A stretch of DNA of 64,000 nt from Adineta ricciae (taxonomy: Eukaryota > Rotifera > Eurotatoria > Adinetida > Adinetidae), in assembly GCA_905250025.1 (NCBI GenBank), contig CAJNOJ010000101.1, positions 288,883 through 352,882 of the forward strand, in the 5' to 3' direction. The notes beneath the pieces are model-generated. The model ran no database searches, had not been told where the DNA came from, and saw nothing but the letters and a program-made list of their open reading frames with translations. This document shows, piece after piece, positions 11,983-22,962 of the stretch (the stretch's first letter is position 1; each line of letters begins with the position of its first letter). The position numbers were made by a program, and so were the translations under genes.

Positions 11983-13662
11983 ATGGGTTGTTCAGAATCA
12001 AAGGTAGAGTCCAAAACGATCGAGCCGATAGAGACGAAGCCTTCTCCATTGGCGATCACACAACATCTAGTAAATGATCCTCAACCAGTTCGTGTTGTGG
12101 AGAATTTCGTTCTTCTCTGGTATTCACCGAATTCATTAAAAGGTTGGGAAAATATTAAGACAGGGCTACGTAAACTTATATCTTATATAAAAATCTTTTA
12201 TGATTCCAATGAATGCATTACCTATATCGAGAGTATTCGAATTGAACGAGTCATTTTATTGGTGCCAAACATGGATTCCTGGGTAACACCATTGGAAAAA
12301 CTGTCACAAGTAGAGAGAATTTATGTTTTCAATGATCAATCGAACATCGAGAGTTTTTGTCAACAACTGAAAACCGATCTTGACCTATGTGAACTCGATC
12401 TCATCAATATTACGGTTTTTCCTAATCCCACTCAAATTGGTGTAACATCTGCAGAACTCAAACGACAAGAAGCGTCGTTTCTGCTCGGACAATTAATGCG
12501 AGAGATGTTACATCGCTTAAAATTCGAAAATAACGCCAAAACGGAATTTGTTAACTTTTTTCGAATGAATTACGCTCACGATGAAGAACAACTACGTGCC
12601 ATTAACGATTTCGAAACGAATTATCGTCCGAATAAAGCTTTAGCGTGGTTAATGCGGCCGTGTTTTCTTCAGCGAGTTATACAACGCCTCGAACGGACAT
12701 ACGAATTCGATCTTCATTACAAAATCGCGTTTTTCGCTAAGCACGTTTGCATACAAATGAACATTTTCCAAGAGAATATCTCGTTAGCTAGAGAAAAAAA
12801 CTGGATCGTCTATCGTGGAAAGACAATGCCTCCTGAAATATTCGAAAATCTGCTGAAAAATAAATCTGGTTGTCTTTTTTCAATTTCGGCTTACTTTATA
12901 GCTGAAACGAATAAAGATTTTGCCGTTGATTTCATCTGTCGTCGTCTTATGACGTATCCGGAAAGAATCGGCGTTATCTTCGAAATGCACATCGATCCAG
13001 CGGCTCGTAGTGCAAGAAGTCCATGTGCTTGGCTTGAAGAAGTCTATGGATCGGAAACGAACGAAAAAGAAGGGATTTTATTTAGTGGACACTCGGCATT
13101 TCGTATTGAAGCTATTGAAGAAGTCACTGAGCAATCGAAAGCAATGTGGTTAATTAAACTGGTACTCGTGTCCGATGATGATCCGCAGTTGCTTCGAATT
13201 GTCTTATCATTACGTAGCAGCGATGTTTATACAAATCCGTTGTCTTATCTGGGCAAATTGTTGATGGAAAAAGGGGATTATGAACAAGCGGAAGAGTTCT
13301 TTCTTGCTCTACTTCTTGACCCATCAGTGCTCAATCAACCACATCGCCTTGCACGTGTTCATCGAGGTCTCGCTACGAATTATGCGTATAAAGGCGAATA
13401 TAGTAAAGCATTGGGACATTATCAACAAGCGATAGAACATAGTTCAGCTTATTTACCACCTGACCATCCAGATTTTGTTCCACTTTATGATGGAATTGGT
13501 AATTGTTATTATAAAATGGGTAGTTATCAAAATGCCATCGAAAAATACGAAGAGGCTGCGAAAATGCTCAGTAAAGCTAGTCAATCTATGAATGAACAAT
13601 TAACCAGTGACTTAAATACTCGTATCGCCAATACCAAAAAGTTACTGAGCCACAAACCATGA
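11983..13662 (+). CDS. ADP-ribosyltransferase-like/TPR protein with degraded active-site motifs
   Basis: Single-exon, 559 residues. It begins MGCSESK, a classic N-myristoylation plus palmitoylation signal, so the protein should be tethered to the inner membrane face. Residues about 270–390 have the arginine-specific ART layout: the first-strand Arg in WIVYRGKTMP, a region where the Ser-Thr-Ser motif should lie (SAYFIAETNKDFAVDF) and the final-strand block KEGILFSGHSAFRI. In active relatives the Ser-Thr-Ser and Glu-x-Glu motifs sit there. Here they read as AET and KEG when aligned on NKD and ILF, so NAD transfer is doubtful. The C-terminal third carries three TPR units (EKGDYEQAEEFFLALL; YKGEYSKALGHYQQAIEH; KMGSYQNAIEKYEEAAKML), a protein-interaction module common in bdelloid ART families. 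The target is unknown. Confidence 0.8.
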   Translation: MGCSESKVESKTIEPIETKPSPLAITQHLVNDPQPVRVVENFVLLWYSPNSLKGWENIKTGLRKLISYIKIFYDSNECITYIESIRIERVILLVPNMDSWVTPLEKLSQVERIYVFNDQSNIESFCQQLKTDLDLCELDLINITVFPNPTQIGVTSAELKRQEASFLLGQLMREMLHRLKFENNAKTEFVNFFRMNYAHDEEQLRAINDFETNYRPNKALAWLMRPCFLQRVIQRLERTYEFDLHYKIAFFAKHVCIQMNIFQENISLAREKNWIVYRGKTMPPEIFENLLKNKSGCLFSISAYFIAETNKDFAVDFICRRLMTYPERIGVIFEMHIDPAARSARSPCAWLEEVYGSETNEKEGILFSGHSAFRIEAIEEVTEQSKAMWLIKLVLVSDDDPQLLRIVLSLRSSDVYTNPLSYLGKLLMEKGDYEQAEEFFLALLLDPSVLNQPHRLARVHRGLATNYAYKGEYSKALGHYQQAIEHSSAYLPPDHPDFVPLYDGIGNCYYKMGSYQNAIEKYEEAAKMLSKASQSMNEQLTSDLNTRIANTKKLLSHKP

Positions 13663-13872
13663 TTGTAACTCAAGCGAGAATAATAACTTTTGCTTCGCGG
13701 TTTTACTTTAACGTAACTGTACTCTGATTCTTCAACTAAATATGTATCTCCTAGTGCCATCTTCTGTTCCTTCTCGTTGGTATTTGATATTCCCAAACAG
13801 ATGGGATAGCCGTATCATATGCCAACGATCGACATAGTTGTTTTTTTTTCTACGCTCGGTGCAGATTGTCCA

Positions 13873-14841
13873 ATGATGACTCAGTTGGAGGACTTTCCTA
13901 CCGAACTGTTTCTTTCGCTGTTTGATTATTTTTGGGCGCACGAAATCTTTTATTCATTTGGAAATCTCAATTCACGTATTGATGGAATCATCACTCAATC
14001 TCAACTGCATATTTCGTCAGAAAATCAAGATATTGTCTATTCTCCACATCGTATCCTATCATTATCGCTCACGACACCACCGGTCTGTTTAAATGAATTC
14101 ACAAATCTGCGTTCGTTAACATTGGATCGATGCTGTTTCGATGAAACATTTCAATTTCCACCCACTATACTACGCCTTTGTATAAAAAACGCAAGTTTAC
14201 TTTCGGAAAATCTGAAACTCATTCTACAAAATCCAACCTTGATCAATGTCCAATTAGATTTACATCGTAAAATAACTCTCTTCGATGATAATACATCGCT
14301 CAGTAATATTCAATACTTCACAGTCAATTACATATCATTAAATGATATAATTGAGCTACTTCGATACACTCCGAAGCTGAAATACCTTCATGTATCTCTA
14401 TTTGGTGTCGATCGAGAGAAAATCACGAACTTCACTCCGATTTCAACAATTAATCGACTAACTTGTCTTTCAATGGGAATCACATTCGATCAACTATGCT
14501 CCCAACTTCTGTCAGTATATTTCCCTAATCTTCAAAATTTGACAATTTTCACGTCCTATGTCGATCCGAATGTTTGTATTGCATCGTTGGAACACTTATT
14601 AACAAATCATGTACGTTTTGTGAAAAAGTTGAATGTTAGTGCACAGTTTGTGATTAATCCCTCAGCAGCCGCTGCGAGTAATTACAATATTGAGACGATC
14701 AAAACACGTTTTCGAAGCGCATTTTGGTTGAAACGAAATTGTCAGGTGACGTTCAAATGTTGTAACAATGATTCTCATCGCATTCGCTTGTATCTTCAAG
14801 CGAATAAAGCACTTCGACGAGCTCGTCCATCCCGATTCTAA
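13873..14841 (+). CDS. F-box-like protein of a bdelloid-expanded family
   Basis: Single exon, 323 residues from the ATG at 13873. It opens with an F-box-like segment (MTQLEDFPTELFLSLFDYF), followed by a leucine-rich, irregular repeat-like body (LRSLTLDRCCFDETFQFPP; FPNLQNLTIFTSYVDP; TPKLKYLHVSLFGV) and a basic C-terminus. F-box proteins recruit substrates to SCF ubiquitin ligases; in this family neither substrates nor the SCF link is established, so the role is inferred. An in-frame ATG at 13819 would add 18 hydrophobic residues, but the F-box start at 13873 matches the family pattern better. The gene lies 210 bp downstream of the ART gene in the same orientation. Two separate transcripts are assumed. 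Confidence 0.72.
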   Translation: MMTQLEDFPTELFLSLFDYFWAHEIFYSFGNLNSRIDGIITQSQLHISSENQDIVYSPHRILSLSLTTPPVCLNEFTNLRSLTLDRCCFDETFQFPPTILRLCIKNASLLSENLKLILQNPTLINVQLDLHRKITLFDDNTSLSNIQYFTVNYISLNDIIELLRYTPKLKYLHVSLFGVDREKITNFTPISTINRLTCLSMGITFDQLCSQLLSVYFPNLQNLTIFTSYVDPNVCIASLEHLLTNHVRFVKKLNVSAQFVINPSAAAASNYNIETIKTRFRSAFWLKRNCQVTFKCCNNDSHRIRLYLQANKALRRARPSRF

Positions 14842-14895
14842 AGGTTTAATCAAATCTGTTCTCGTCATGGAACTCTTCTACACTTTCTCCAAAAC

Positions 14896-14901
14896 AATAA
14901 A
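14896..14901 (+). terminator. Polyadenylation signal AATAAA for the F-box-like gene
   Basis: Canonical hexamer 55 nt downstream of the F-box-like stop codon at 14839–14841. Confidence 0.55.
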
Positions 14902-14993
14902 AGAACTGTATGCGATTAAATGTTGTTTATTATTCCGGAGTTAATAAAATAAGCACAATAATAAAAAAATTGAATTAGAAAGAAAAAAAGAAC

Positions 14994-15004
14994 TTTTATT
15001 CTTG
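14994..15004 (-). terminator. Polyadenylation signal of the cysteine protease gene
   Basis: On the minus strand AATAAA follows the stop codon within about 10 nt (gaataaaagtt). The 3' UTR must therefore be very short, and the transcript end nearly meets that of the convergent F-box-like gene. Confidence 0.55.
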
Positions 15005-15008
15005 TTGA

Positions 15009-16219
15009 TTAACTCGTTTTTGCAATGTAGAATGGACCGGATTCAATACCGCACATGTTGACACCTCGTCGTATTTTGAAGTATCCACTGTCTCCCCAAT
15101 TCGTTCCCCAGCTGTTTCGCACTTTCCAGTACGGTAAATTCGTCGTTGCATCAACCCCATAACCAACAATGACAACGGCATGATTTGTTGAACTCAGAGA
15201 TGTTGGACATCCAGCTGGTTGAAAAACACCTCTTTGATAAGCATTGAAATTCATCGATATTGTTTTGTATGTCTGTGTTGCTTGGCTTCCTGCGAAAAAC
15301 GACACCCACAAAGGTCCGTAGCTGACCAAAGCTTGTTGCATAGCAGCAGCATTGTTTGCTGCTACACTCCTGTATACAAGTGTTGGAAATCGTGCTCCTG
15401 CACCTGCGCTTGAGAAGGCACATCTATTAGTTCTGGCTTTGTAGGGATAGACTGTTTCGCTTTTTTCCTGCCAAAGATTCGTTTGGAGATAGCTGAACGA
15501 GTTAGTGAAATAACCACCGTTACAACCCGCATCTCTGGTTGAACAATCGACGATCTGTTGTTCACTTAAGTCACTGTTGCTCTTGAACTGAACAGCATAT
15601 TGAAATTCAAGTAAGGAAACAAAAGCGAACGCGTAACAAGAGCCACAATAGCCTTGGTTTCTGATTGGTAATACCTTCAATATATGATAAAATGAAATTC
15701 TCGTATCTAGTAGTAAAACTCTGTACTTACAACAGGTATATTCGTTCCACTGACAACCCGTTGTGTGAGATCATACGATGTTGGTAGGGTACTTCGTTTG
15801 CGCAATGTTGTACCATCCCATGTCAATAAAATATCACTTGGCTTAGCGCTTGTTGCATTGATAACACCTTGTGGTAAGTTAATTCCACTACGTAGTACAT
15901 TCAATTCATCAATAGTCCAATCAGCTAAACTAGTCAATCCCAGAGTGTGCGTGGCATCTTTTTGTCGATAATTATCAATAATGGCACTGAGTGTATTCTT
16001 GAACGAGGCAAGACGAAGATCGTTTTCACCTGGCAGTAATGAAATTCGACCGAATTGCGCTTTGTATAACGTATAAAGACTTTTGACAGCATCATCTGTT
16101 TTTGTTGATAAGCCTGTCGACGCCACTGATGCGAGGAACGATTTGAATACGGAATCTAAATCTGCCCTGGTCACTTGTAGAACAAGAACAATAATAAAAA
16201 GGCTGATGATTTTCGCCAT
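15009..16219 (-). CDS. Secreted papain-family cysteine protease (cathepsin-like, C1A)
   Basis: Lysosomal or secreted (for example digestive) endopeptidase. Two exons, 16219–15731 and 15674–15009, join in frame to give 384 residues with one 56-nt intron. The signal peptide is at the start (IISLFIIVLVLQVT), then an I29-type propeptide (LYTLYKAQFGRI … RLASFKNTLSAIIDNY … GLTSLADWTIDEL), then the mature enzyme. Catalytic Cys is in NQGYCGSCYAFA, His in STNHAVVIVGYG and Asn in WKVRNSWGTNWGDSGYF. The paired cysteines of the fold are present (IVDCSTRDAGCNGG; GVNMCGIESG). The cleavage-site region TNIPV/VLPIRNQG spans the intron. The propeptide is intact and nothing suggests inactivity. The exact cathepsin subtype cannot be assigned from motifs alone. 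Confidence 0.95.
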
Positions 16220-18015
16220 TTTTGTGATACTTTAGTATTGACTTTTCTTTTCACTGAGTGTTTCGCTCTTTTATACTCGATACGATTTACTTTTTACCCG
16301 GGCGTATTTTCGAGCCATGACATCAGATAGAATATTACTCAAATGATTCTTATCTGATCATGCATGACATATGAAAAATAAAATTGAGCTTTTCCCCCTA
16401 TTGAAACCGTGAAAATACGTCATATATTACATTTTTCTTCAGGGTAAAGATAAGTTATTGAAGCATATCGATAAAAGCCTATGAAATGATTTGGTTTATA
16501 GTGAATCATCGACTATTATATACTAGCCTGTAGAGGAAGTACTCATCAATTTCGTATTTTTAAGGGTCATTTGTCGTTTTCTCTTCCTACTGATTCAATT
16601 TCGATTACTAATATCTATCCAGGTGAAGAAATGGGTGTATCCATACGATTTGACTGTGGCCTAAAAGTAATATTCAAGTTTACTGATCACTTCCTTTCAA
16701 TGTATAAATAAAATCTAACAATGGAAAAGACGACAGACAGAGACGTGTTGAGATCCACTTGCGACGGCATTAGGAAAGATAATCTGACATATTTGTACAT
16801 TCGTTAGTGTCAGTCTTGTTGTACTCCGTATGAGTAATTTCCATTGCATGTTCAGTGCAGATGCTTTCAGTGGAAATCTTGTTACACGATTTTCCGAAAG
16901 AATCATTTCTGTCTATTTAATAGCGCATTAATTCCCGTGTTGATGAAATCCAGACATTACCTAGTCTTTCGATCACTTTTCATCATAATTATTCGAAACC
17001 TCATCGGTTTTAATCAACGTTAAACAGTTCTTCTCAAAATTTTGGACGAAAAACACGAACATTCACCTGAGTTTTTCATCATAATTTGACAACATGACGC
17101 AATACCTGTCACCGTGCGCTGTGTTGTCTCATTCAGTTCAAAAGATTCTCGTTTTGCATATCTTCCGAAGAATTTATTTCTATTTTATTTTCATTTGTAA
17201 CATGCCATGTAATAAATCATGTCTAAACGATCACCGGAAAACTCGACACGCATGTTATGGTTAATCTCTCATCACGTGCACAGAATCTAATGTACCGTCA
17301 ATTTCCGTTCGCTTCGAAAACAAGAAGCAAGCTTATTATTAAGAAAACTAGAATTGACGTCGTTCGATTTGTACAGAAAGTCATATTGGAATAACTAATT
17401 CGTAGCGCGTTTATAAATAACAAGAAAGATGACAACAGACAGAATAATGAAGTCTTGTGCAATTCTGTTCGTAACATTTGTATCTACACACTCCAGATTT
17501 TGCAAATATGATAACTGACGTGTAGAGAACTAATTACATTTGAGAAATTTGTCAAGTTTAGCAAAAACACAACTTCTTCTGTTTATCTAATTAATTGCCA
17601 TCACTTATGATAGACATTTGTAAGAATTTTTTCGACGTCTTTGCCGCGAACACGATGTTTCTTTTCGGATGATGATGAAATGAGAATCATGGCTTCGTTA
17701 GATGTTGAGTTTTTCTTCGGGAAATACGTTGACAAAAGTGTATTTTTACATTCTGCTTTGAACAGGACACAATGTTATCATTAACGATGATAATTATAGT
17801 TGCTGTTCGTTCTTCTTCCCCTTTTCTATGCTAGAAATTGTCTTTCTTATTTCCGTTTGGAAGACAGAAGAAGAGAAAATAGAGAAGCGGAAGAGCAGAG
17901 AACTAAAGAGAAGAAGAAGAAATCTTCTCTCTTCAGCTTGAGTTTTATTTTCTGTCCGATTCTCTTTTATTCGCCACGTCGATTCTTCTTCACTGAATAT
18001 ACGAATCAATGCAAT
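16220..18015. other. Intergenic region between divergent protease and GPCR genes
   Basis: Contains the protease TATA box (listed) and 1.7 kb with no recognisable gene. Purine-rich sequence at 17865–17930 lies just upstream of the GPCR start and is read through by an open frame, but it lacks an in-frame start with any family similarity. Confidence 0.5.
16268..16276 (-). promoter_or_regulatory. TATA box of the cysteine protease gene
   Basis: GTATAAAAG on the minus strand, about 50 nt upstream of the ATG at 16219. A start about 25–30 nt downstream would give a very short leader. It is the clearest core promoter in the window, and fits a strongly expressed, inducible or tissue-specific gene. Confidence 0.65.
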
Positions 18016-20764
18016 ATGCTCAAAACCAATAATTCCGAGATATTGACCAATACAACCGATAAAAATCTATTAGTTTTTCCGAATATCAACAATAATTTAA
18101 TCTACTATTTTGTTCCTATTTATACAATCTTATTTCTCATCGGTACATTCGGTAACGGCCTTGTTATCATCAGTATCATCCGTTCCTCACGGCTCCGGAC
18201 GGTGACAAATACTTATCTACTCAACATAGCAGTCGCTGATTTCGTTCTTCTACTCAGCGTCCCGTTTCTCATCGTGACAATTCTCGCTGAGGGTTGGATT
18301 TTCGGAAATGTCTTATGCAAAATGTATTATAATTTCATCCATATTAACCAATATGTCAGTTCGTTACTACTGGCAGCGCTATCGTTCGATCGATACCTTG
18401 CTGTCTGTCATCCTATTCGCGCAATTGAATTTCGAACACGAACAAAATGCGTATTGATCATTGCGGGTATGTTAATATTCAAGAGATTTGTTTTCTGTTA
18501 TTCAATATGTTTCCGTAAAGGATGTTGGCTCATCTCCGTTTTCTTTCTGGGTCCGACATGGGTCTTCGCAACAGTGACATCCGAACGGTTCGTCTTCTGG
18601 CTCGGCTATCGCGTCCAAAAGTAAGATGTTTGCTTCGTAGTACTAACACGTATATTGCAGGGCGATGCGCGAAAAAGGCTCATTGGTCTGTATTGAAACA
18701 GGATCATTGCCTTGAAGTTATTTCAGCGGATGAAATTAACGAGGAAAAAGATGTAGAACACGCACTCACCAATTTAAGGACATTGAATTCGACACAATTA
18801 TAAAGTTTCTTTCATGTCAAACAAATTAACGCTCAGATCATATAAATCCCAGCAGAGAAGAATCGATGTTTTTAGAAACAGTATGAAGATAGATGACATT
18901 TGATGATGGAAAATAGAAAATGGGCGAGGGAACATGTCTTTACGATCGATGAATTTCATTCGCGCCTTGATTAGATACCAAAAAAGCAAATATACAACGG
19001 TCTTTTCAAAGCAGTCGAGTTCAAAGATTATCCTTCGGGAACTTTTTGTTAAAAACACGAACTTCTCTCTTGGTACCTCCGCAAAATTATCGGACTAACG
19101 AGTAGAAATGAGCACGGTAAAGAGATTCATTAGCATTGAGTTTAGTTTTCCACAATACATTATTTTCTTTTTATATGCACATCACATTGCTGACAAATAA
19201 AAGATAGTTAAGGCAACATGCAGATTTGAATCCTCAAAATAGAACTACTTTTAACTGACATAGTTTCTGTTGTGCGTTGAACTGTTAACATAAGGCTTTC
19301 CTCGATTAATCTTCAAAGAAAATAGAAGACGCCTGACGATCTTGATTCACTTTATTATTAGCAATGATCTCAGTGTAAATCGAGGGGGATTTGACATATT
19401 TCGGTGGAAATCTTCGCACCTAATAATATCTATCAAATAACATTAAAAATTAATGAAGGAATTTTTACGATAAGGTGCTCAGGATGGATAAATATAGCCG
19501 ATGTTACTAGATGATTGAACAGAAAATATGGGAAATAAATCTAAAATGACAAGCATGAAATGAAAACTAAGAACACAATAGTATCTTAGGTCTGCAGATC
19601 CAAGTCACCCCTTTGACGTCATCGAATTATGAAACTGTGCTGCAGGGATGTTTTTTTAATTTTTCCTTCTCGATTTGTTCACGAAAGGAAGTGTATGGCG
19701 CAGAGAAGATTAGCAGATAAGAGTTTTTGGTCTCATTTAAACCAGAAAGATTTAGTAGAATTAAGCACGATAATTATGTTCAAGTGTTCTCTTCCTTGAA
19801 GCGATACAGATTATTCTTCGAAGAACATGCACTTTAATGACCTGAGACAACTTTGTTTAGATGTGTCATTGATTTTCCCTCGATTATCTTTACAATTCCG
19901 CCTGAAATCGTTTTCACTTACTACGCATTTTTCCTCGGATTTCTCTTTCCGGTTTCAATGATCACAACATTTTATATTCTTGTCCTTGTACGACTCAATC
20001 GCATCCGACGGAAGCACAAATCCGAGCTCAAACAACGTTCACATCGAAAAGTAACACGAATCGTTCTCGCCGTCATCACGGCTTATTTTATCTGCTGGGT
20101 ACCTTACTGGTTTCTCCAGATCTTTATCACCATCGATCCGCTGATCGATTCTCTACGGTTAAACTTTTCAATTTTACCTGCCAACACCAGTATGCGATTC
20201 CTTCGTGAATTAACTCATCTAACAACCATTATTGGTTATGCAAACAATTGCCTTAACCCGGTTTTATACGTTTTCCTTTCGGAATCCTTTCGTGAAGAAT
20301 ACTTGATTGTCTTAAAATGTTTCCATCCTTGTGGATTCTTCACAGACAGTGATTCCAATGATGACAATATCATTCAGAATTCTTATGAACGCGACTTAGG
20401 TGATCGCTCGTCGGGAGCAATCGTCGAACGGCGAGAGAAATCCATGAAGAAGATCAAACATAGCGTGGCCATCGATGAAATTCCTTCGAATTTTCAATCA
20501 CTTTCTTTATGTTTCCATCGTAACAATGACCGGAAGAGTCGTTCATCGTCGACGAGCTTCCTTCCAAAAGAACACGATGAACATTTATGTATGCCCCATC
20601 GTAAAGTGTCAGTGACATCTCGCCGTATAAAAACGGAACAAAAGAAACAATTAATGATGGTCAAATTGACCCTAAATCCAAGATTATCATCGCCAAGGAT
20701 TCTTGATGACGGCGGAGTTTACTGTGGTGAAGACACATACACCAAACAGTTGCCAGTAAATTGA
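18016..20764 (+). CDS. Class A GPCR, somatostatin/allatostatin-C receptor-like
   Basis: Plasma-membrane neuropeptide receptor. Three exons (18016–18466, 18521–18620, 19861–20764) join in frame for 484 residues. TM1 carries GNGLVI, TM2 has LLNIAVADFVLLLSVPF, TM3 ends in DRYLAVCHP, exon 2 is TM4 (CWLISVFFLGPTWVFA), TM6 is CWVPYWFLQIF and TM7 YANNCLNPVLYVFLS. The conserved disulphide pair is present: Cys in GNVLCKMYY and the ECL2 Cys made across the exon 2–3 junction. Glycosylation sites NNS and NTT precede TM1. The TM7 pattern YANNCLNPVLY resembles somatostatin/allatostatin-C receptors, but ligand assignment is tentative. Intron 2 is 1,240 nt, about twenty times longer than typical introns here. 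The basic C-terminal tail (about 170 residues) is long for the family. Confidence 0.85.
18621..19860 (+). other. Unusually long GPCR intron
   Basis: GT (gtaaga) to AG (tgtttag) interval inside the somatostatin-like receptor. An open stretch continues from exon 2 to 18803 with no homology. I see no nested gene on either strand. Confidence 0.6.
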
Positions 20765-21460
20765 TTCAGTTATCAAACTCTTCACTGTTGTTTTAAATAA
20801 ATAAATATCTCTATTGATTCAAAAGCAAGTTGTGCGCAGATCATTCAGTGAAAAAAGGGGCAGAAATGTGTGACATATGACAAAAGTATTGTCAAAAGTA
20901 TCGACAATGAGAGCATAAGAAGGAAGGCAAAATGTGACAAGAGATAAGAAATGCTTTCAACGGACTCTAAAAAGGCGTCATTTTTTCCGAATTTTTGACA
21001 TCTGGAGGAAACAAACTGGCGATGCCAAGTTCCGAGATTCATTTTGAAAAACCCCAATTTCTTTCCACTCAAACAATTCTGTCAAAATCTATTTCGACCA
21101 ATTAAATATAAGTACACAATATGATGCTTCGTTTATGTTTTATCTTTCAAGACAAACAAACAATACAATTAGAAGTTTTTTTTTGATTTTCTAGTGAATA
21201 TGTACGTGCCATTGAAGAAGGAGATTCGAGGTTATGGATGAATATAATCGGCAGAGAGAAAAACAAAACATTAGACAGATGAACAACAGCAAAAGAAGGA
21301 ACAAAACGATCTGTAATGGACACTTTTCTTAAGAGAAACAAAAAGAAGAAACGACAAAAGCATTTTGTGTTCGTTCGTAAATTTTTTCAATCAATGACAT
21401 ATACAAGGAAAGCAAAAAACTCTTTTTTTTTCTTGTTTAGCGTTCAATTCATGTGCAGAA
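20765..21460. other. Convergent intergenic region, GPCR and makorin 3' ends
   Basis: Contains an AATAAATAAATA cluster at about 20797–20808 (GPCR polyadenylation). No gene recognised. Purine-rich sequence at 21260–21360. Confidence 0.5.
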
Positions 21461-22962
21461 TTAATAAGCACGATCGCGATAACGTGATGATGTATGTCGA
21501 CTTGATGCCGGCGGCGGTGATGGTGAATGGTGATGAGAACGACCACTACCATTATGGTGACGATCGCGATCGCGCTCACGGTCTCGGTCACGATCGCGAT
21601 CACGTTCTCGATCTCGATCTCTCGATTGTGGATTTTGTTGTTTGTATTGCTTCGCTGCTTCATAATGATCGTAAAAGCATCGATCGGAATATCGGCAAAA
21701 TCCATGACGAAGGTAATATCGGCAAGGGAGTGACCTTTAGAAGAAAAAGACAAAACAAACGCTCATTAGTATTGTAGTTGAAAGAAATTCAACGAAAAAA
21801 TTTTGATTAGATGGATATACATATATACCAACGTGTGTGTGTGTGTGTGTTTTCTTTGTCAAGCTCATTCTGATATAAAGATATAAATCACAGCACATCT
21901 ATACATACAGTTGAAAAGCTTTTGATAGGTAAAAATAAGTATTTTGGTTGTTTTTCCAAATATAATTGGAGATAAATATTTCTAACAAGCCACGATAAAT
22001 AAATGGATACTCGTTTAAATGATAATCAATATATTAATTCAAGTAAATCTGTTTAAGAGTCATGGACTAAATCTGAGGAAGAACTCGAGCGACGAATAAA
22101 AACACAAGTCTAGAAGAATGAGATAGTGAAGATCACTGACAGCTTTTATGAATGATTTTATTGTTGTTGTTTTTTTTCTCGCCTTCAGTATCAACGGAAA
22201 TGTTGCGGAAAAGAAGTTTTACTTACTTTAGATGATTTTTATGTTTTTTGATGATACGCGCTTTATCATCCTTGTTATCGTACCAATGTTTGCTCGGTGT
22301 GATGAATGCTGAACGTACTTTACACACTGGACAACTAAAGTAACACAAAACAAGATGTTTTTCCGGTATTTTTCCAAACAATACCTTTCCGATTCAGCAT
22401 TATTATAACGCGAGCGTTTCCATGAGACAATACATTCGTAACAACTAGAAGAATCACTTTCAACATTGACACGGTTCGATGAAAATCAAAACTTACAAGA
22501 TATGATCGCAGTTGTCAAGAACGCCATACAATCGTTTAGCTTCATCGACATCAGCTGAACAAATGCCACAGATGTGTCGACCGGAGTTGCTACCTCCGTC
22601 CTTATGACGGCGTCGCTTTGATGATGAACTCGACGGCGGAGGTGAAGCTGGCGAACGGCGATGGCTTTCTTTGCGAACGACTGGTGATCGGGAACCTCCT
22701 ACTGAACTGCGACTGCGTGATCGAGAAACAGGTGAACGAGGCGATGGTGGGGATGGAGTTCGACTAGAAGGAAAAGGTTGACTTCGGATATTTTAATGAA
22801 CATTTTTCTATACTGTGAACTATCCCGGCGACGTTTTTGTGTTGCTGATGAAGATTGACGAGCAGCACGGCCATTACTATCTTTATCACCGATAAGAATG
22901 ACGCTTGAATGTGAATGTGATCTGGGTAAGGGCTCAGGCGAAATTGAACGTTCCGAACTCAT
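21461..22962 (-). CDS. Makorin-like RING/C3H1 E3 ubiquitin ligase with SR-type N-terminus and RD-repeat tail
   Basis: Five exons on the minus strand (22962–22814, 22763–22497, 22444–22385, 22334–22227, 21734–21461) join in frame for 285 residues. The N-terminal 100 residues are Ser/Arg/Pro-rich (SPEPLPRSHSHSS; SPPSPRSPVSRSRSRSS). Next comes a makorin-type RING: ICGICSADVDEAKRLYGVL, NCDHI-CYECIVSWKRSRYN, then SCPVCKVRSAFITPS and KHW. A single C3H1 zinc finger follows (CRYYLRHGFCRYSDRCFYDH, spacing C-x8-C-x5-C-x3-H). The tail is an Arg-Asp/Arg-Glu alternation, then His/Ser/Pro-rich. Makorins are RNA-binding E3 ligases with several C3H1 fingers before the RING; here those are missing and replaced by an SR-like region. 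The SR and RD segments suggest a nuclear RNA-linked protein. Exon phases confirm the RING and finger are one protein. Confidence 0.85.
21556..21632 (-). repeat. GATCGC-type hexanucleotide repeat coding for RD/RE dipeptides
   Basis: Imperfect tandem units of cgatcg/gatcgc/gatctc inside the last makorin-like exon. The sense strand encodes alternating Arg-Asp and Arg-Glu. Confidence 0.75.
21833..21851. repeat. (GT)n microsatellite in a makorin-like gene intron
   Basis: About nine GT units in the intron between makorin exons 4 and 5, which at 492 nt is far longer than its neighbours. Confidence 0.75.

Noticed and set aside
18522..18803. Long open frame overlapping GPCR exon 2 in another phase
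   Set aside because: The overlapping exon codes TM4 in the correct receptor frame. The alternative frame has no similarity and runs into the intron.
21391..21777. Open frames on both strands over the RD repeat
   Set aside because: Shadow frames of the GATCGC repeat. The makorin frame is the one that joins by splice phase and contains the C3H1 finger.
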